Assembly: GCA_021850085.1 (NCBI GenBank)
Contig: JAJZRZ010000056.1
Coordinates: 994 to 9,390, forward strand
DNA: 8,397 nucleotides
Source: Actinomycetes bacterium
GTDB taxonomy: Bacteria > Actinomycetota > Coriobacteriia > Anaerosomatales > Anaerosomataceae
Direction: 5' to 3'
Shown one piece after another: positions 6,254 to 8,397 of the stretch. Each line of letters begins with the position of its first letter. The stretch's first letter is position 1. A program made the position numbers and the translations under genes. The notes under the pieces are model-generated. The model was not told the DNA's origin and did no database searches. It was given only the letters and a program-made list of their open reading frames with translations.

Positions 6254-7597
6254 CTATCCGGTCTGCCCGGTGAACTCCCAGCGCTCGAGCAGGAGCGCGG
6301 GAACGAGGGTGGCCGCTCCCTGTCCCGGCCCGACGAGCGTGCGTTCGGCGCCGATGCCGCCCACATGCGAGAACGCTTCGAGCACGTTTTGCGTGAACCG
6401 GAGGTTCTTCAGAGACTGCGTGATCTTGCCGTTCTCGATCATGAAGGTGCCGTCGCGCGTCATTCCCGTGAGGACCAGCTTCATCGGGTCCTCCACATTC
6501 ACGTAGTGTAGGCGCGTCACGTACACGCCACGTCCCATCGACGCGATCATGTCCCGCTCGGACAGATCGCCAGGGGCCATCTCGAGGTTCACTGGCAGCG
6601 GTCCGTAGGTGTTGGGCGCGGGGAGGGCGTGGCCGGTGTTGGGCAGCTGCAGCTTGGCCGCGTAGTAGGAGTCGGTCACCGGCTCCCGGGCTATGCCGCG
6701 CTCGATCAGCGACACCCGCCTGCGCGGTTGCCCCTCGAAGTCGAACCCGAGGCCGAGGTTGTGCCGCGAGCGCGCGTCATCGGTCACGCTGATCCGCTCG
6801 TCGACGATCTTCGTGCCCACGCGGTCCACGAGGAACGACCCACCCTCGGCATACGCTTTGGCCCCAAAACCCAGGTAGCCCATGAAGTCGAGCAGGTCCG
6901 CGACCGCCTCCGGCGCGAGCACGACGCTGTAGATGCCGGGCTCCAGCGACACAGGTCGTGCCGAGCGCTCCGCCGTGGTCGCCGCCTGTGCTCCGAGGTC
7001 GCGCGCCGAGAAGCCGGACGGGTCGGCGCCAAGCCACGAGGCCCATCCGCTGCCACCAGTGCCATGCATCGCAAGCACCGTGGCGCGCACGTCCGCCGAG
7101 CTGGCGGAGCGCATCACGCCGAGCGTGTTCCCCACCGCGAGGGTGAACGCGTTCAAGGCCACCGTCCCCGCAGCCGTGAGGCCGCGGGTTGCGGACTGCT
7201 CGATGATCTCGCGGGCCGCCTCGACGCGGCTGTGCGTGTCGAAGGCGAGAGCGGCGTCGAGGTCGCGCACGAGCGGCTCGTATGCCGCGCCGCCCGGTAG
7301 CCCCGGGAAGTCCGACGTCTCGGGCGCGTGCCTCGCGGCCTCCACGGCCGCCTCCGCGCATGCCGCGATGCCGTCTTCGTCCATCCGGTTCGTGCTGGCC
7401 ACGCCCTGTCGCGAGCCGAGCACGGCCCTCACCGTGAGTTGCGTGTCCTGTTCGGCCACATTCTGGTGTATGCGGTTGACGGCGAAGCGCGTGAGCGCCG
7501 AGCGGCTGGAGGTCACGATCGCCTCGGCCGCATCCGCCCGCGTAGCTCGCAGCGCACGGCGCGCGAGAGCGGTCGTGCGTTCCTCATCGAGCTTCAT
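6254..7597 (-). CDS. tldE: TldE/PmbA family protein, non-catalytic partner of TldD
   Basis: This 447-residue protein belongs to the TldD/PmbA family and has the usual length of TldE/PmbA. In E. coli TldE pairs with TldD in a zinc-dependent protease that trims unfolded peptides, matures microcin B17 and degrades the CcdA antitoxin; TldE itself has no metal site. No HExxxH motif is present here, consistent with the TldE role. Visible family features are an N-terminal sensor-like domain with SRSALTRFAVNRIHQNVAEQ, and a C-terminal half with GIYSVVLAPEAVADLLDFMG, RHNLGLGFDFEGQPRRRVSL, and the terminal segment MIENGKITQSLKNLRFTQNV. The ATG at 7597 overlaps the tldD stop (ATGA) and gives the standard N-terminus. 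The upstream in-frame Met at 7738 would overlap tldD by 145 nt and add an Arg/Gly-rich stretch without homology, so it is rejected. Confidence 0.92.
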   Translation of the reverse strand: MKLDEERTTALARRALRATRADAAEAIVTSSRSALTRFAVNRIHQNVAEQDTQLTVRAVLGSRQGVASTNRMDEDGIAACAEAAVEAARHAPETSDFPGLPGGAAYEPLVRDLDAALAFDTHSRVEAAREIIEQSATRGLTAAGTVALNAFTLAVGNTLGVMRSASSADVRATVLAMHGTGGSGWASWLGADPSGFSARDLGAQAATTAERSARPVSLEPGIYSVVLAPEAVADLLDFMGYLGFGAKAYAEGGSFLVDRVGTKIVDERISVTDDARSRHNLGLGFDFEGQPRRRVSLIERGIAREPVTDSYYAAKLQLPNTGHALPAPNTYGPLPVNLEMAPGDLSERDMIASMGRGVYVTRLHYVNVEDPMKLVLTGMTRDGTFMIENGKITQSLKNLRFTQNVLEAFSHVGGIGAERTLVGPGQGAATLVPALLLERWEFTGQTG

Positions 7598-8397
7598 CGC
7601 CCCACCCCCACCCGAACGTTGCGGAAGCGCGCCGGAGCGGCGCCGTGGGCCACGTGCGCGACCTGCATCGGCTCGCCCTTCCCGCAGTTCGGGATGCCCC
7701 AGACCTTCCAGTGGTCGCGGTCGCAGACGGCATCGCACGAGCCCCAGAAGGCCGGCGTGATGCCGGTGTAGTTGGGATTCTTGATCATCCGGCCGAGCTT
7801 CCCGTTCTCGATCTCCCAGCCGATCTCGCAGGCGAACTGGAAGTTGAGACGGCGGTCATCGATCGACCAGGAGTTGTTCGTCTCAAGGTACAGGCCCCGT
7901 TGCGTGTCGGCGATGAGATCGGAGAGCGGCCACTCACCTGGCTCGAGGCTGATCGTGGTCATGCGAACGAGCGGCTGACGGTTCCACCCATCGGCACGCA
8001 TGCACCCGTTCGATGTGCGGCCGATCGCCAGCGCGGACTCCCGTGAGCTCTGCAGCCCTACGAGCAGGCCGCGGTCGATGAGGAGGTCGCGCCGCGCCGG
8101 TACCCCCTCATCGTCGTAGCCGAAGCTGCCGAGCGATCCGGGGACCGTGGAGTCCGAGGACACCGTGACGTGCTCGGAGCCGTAGCGCAGCGAGCCGAGG
8201 TCGTCCAGCCCGATGAACGAGGTGCCCGCGAAGGCAGCCTCGTCTCCGAGGATGCGGTCGAGCTCGGTGGGGTGGCCGATCGACTCGTGCACCTGCAGCG
8301 CGATCTGCGAGCTGTCGATGATCACGGTGGTGACTTCGGCGGGACAGGCGGCGGCCGTAAGCAGCGCGGCGGCCTGCTCGCTGACGCGCCGTGCATT
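7594..8397 (-). CDS. tldD: TldD metallopeptidase, C-terminal part, N-terminus outside the window
   Basis: This is the catalytic zinc subunit of the TldD-TldE protease. About 267 residues are visible and the frame is open to the right edge; family members are about 460-490 residues, so roughly the first 200 are missing. The zinc motif HESIGH (HExxxH, codons at 8289-8272) is present in QVHESIGHPTELDRIL. Downstream blocks are GSFGYDDEGVPARRDLLIDRG, RMTTISLEPGE, WSIDDRRLNFQFACEIGWEI, KNPNYTGITPAFWGSCDAV, and the end CGKGEPMQVAHVAHGAAPARF, all typical of TldD. The GTG at 8325 is internal: the codons before it translate to family-like sequence (AALLTAAACPAEVTTV). The stop TGA overlaps the tldE ATG by 4 nt, so the two proteins are probably made together in matched amounts. 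Confidence 0.93.
   Translation of the reverse strand, partial: NARRVSEQAAALLTAAACPAEVTTVIIDSSQIALQVHESIGHPTELDRILGDEAAFAGTSFIGLDDLGSLRYGSEHVTVSSDSTVPGSLGSFGYDDEGVPARRDLLIDRGLLVGLQSSRESALAIGRTSNGCMRADGWNRQPLVRMTTISLEPGEWPLSDLIADTQRGLYLETNNSWSIDDRRLNFQFACEIGWEIENGKLGRMIKNPNYTGITPAFWGSCDAVCDRDHWKVWGIPNCGKGEPMQVAHVAHGAAPARFRNVRVGVGR

Noticed and set aside
7598..7738. Longer N-terminus of TldE starting at 7738
   Set aside because: It would overlap tldD by 145 nt and adds an Arg/Gly-rich stretch with no family similarity. The ATG at 7597 gives the standard start and an ATGA overlap.
6629..7760. Open frames on the + strand across tldE (6629-7300, 6933-7760)
   Set aside because: The - strand encodes a full-length TldE with conserved blocks throughout; these are mirror frames.

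Overview
The window is GC-rich bacterial DNA, with strong G/C at third codon positions. It carries the distal half of a rotary V/A-type ATPase operon on the + strand, a secreted or membrane-anchored M28-type metallopeptidase at the end of that operon, and a convergent tldD-tldE pair on the - strand. High GC, a bacterial V/A-type ATPase and actinobacterial-looking TldD/TldE proteins suggest a high-GC Gram-positive or related lineage, such as Coriobacteriia or a neighbouring uncultured group. This assignment is inference and weak. No mobile element, CRISPR array, tRNA or rRNA was seen.

Layout. Positions 1-506 hold the 3' part of the subunit C (AC39-like) gene, cut by the window edge. It is followed by subunit F (503-835), catalytic subunit A (836-2719), non-catalytic subunit B (2722-4137), an unrecognised 63-residue two-helix membrane protein (4134-4325), and stalk subunit D (4327-4965). 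The M28 peptidase (4970-6004) starts 4 nt after subunit D. Gene borders are overlaps (GTGA), direct abutments or gaps of 1-4 nt, so this is almost certainly one transcript with coupled translation. Positions 6005-6253 are the convergent intergenic region and contain a perfect GC-rich hairpin that is probably a terminator. On the - strand, tldD (8397-7594, N-terminus outside the window) overlaps tldE/pmbA (7597-6254) by ATGA.

Function. C, F and D form the central stalk and its link to the membrane ring, while A3B3 is the ATP-hydrolysing or ATP-synthesising head. The order C-F-A-B-D is the classic prokaryotic V/A-ATPase order, here interrupted by the small membrane protein. TldD and TldE normally form a heteromeric zinc protease acting on unfolded or modified peptides.

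The two least ordinary points are the small two-helix protein wedged between subunits B and D with coupled translation, and a low-complexity insertion of about 43 residues in catalytic subunit A, at a loop that is short in the Thermus, archaeal and eukaryotic sequences I can recall. I do not see a wholly new multi-gene system here.
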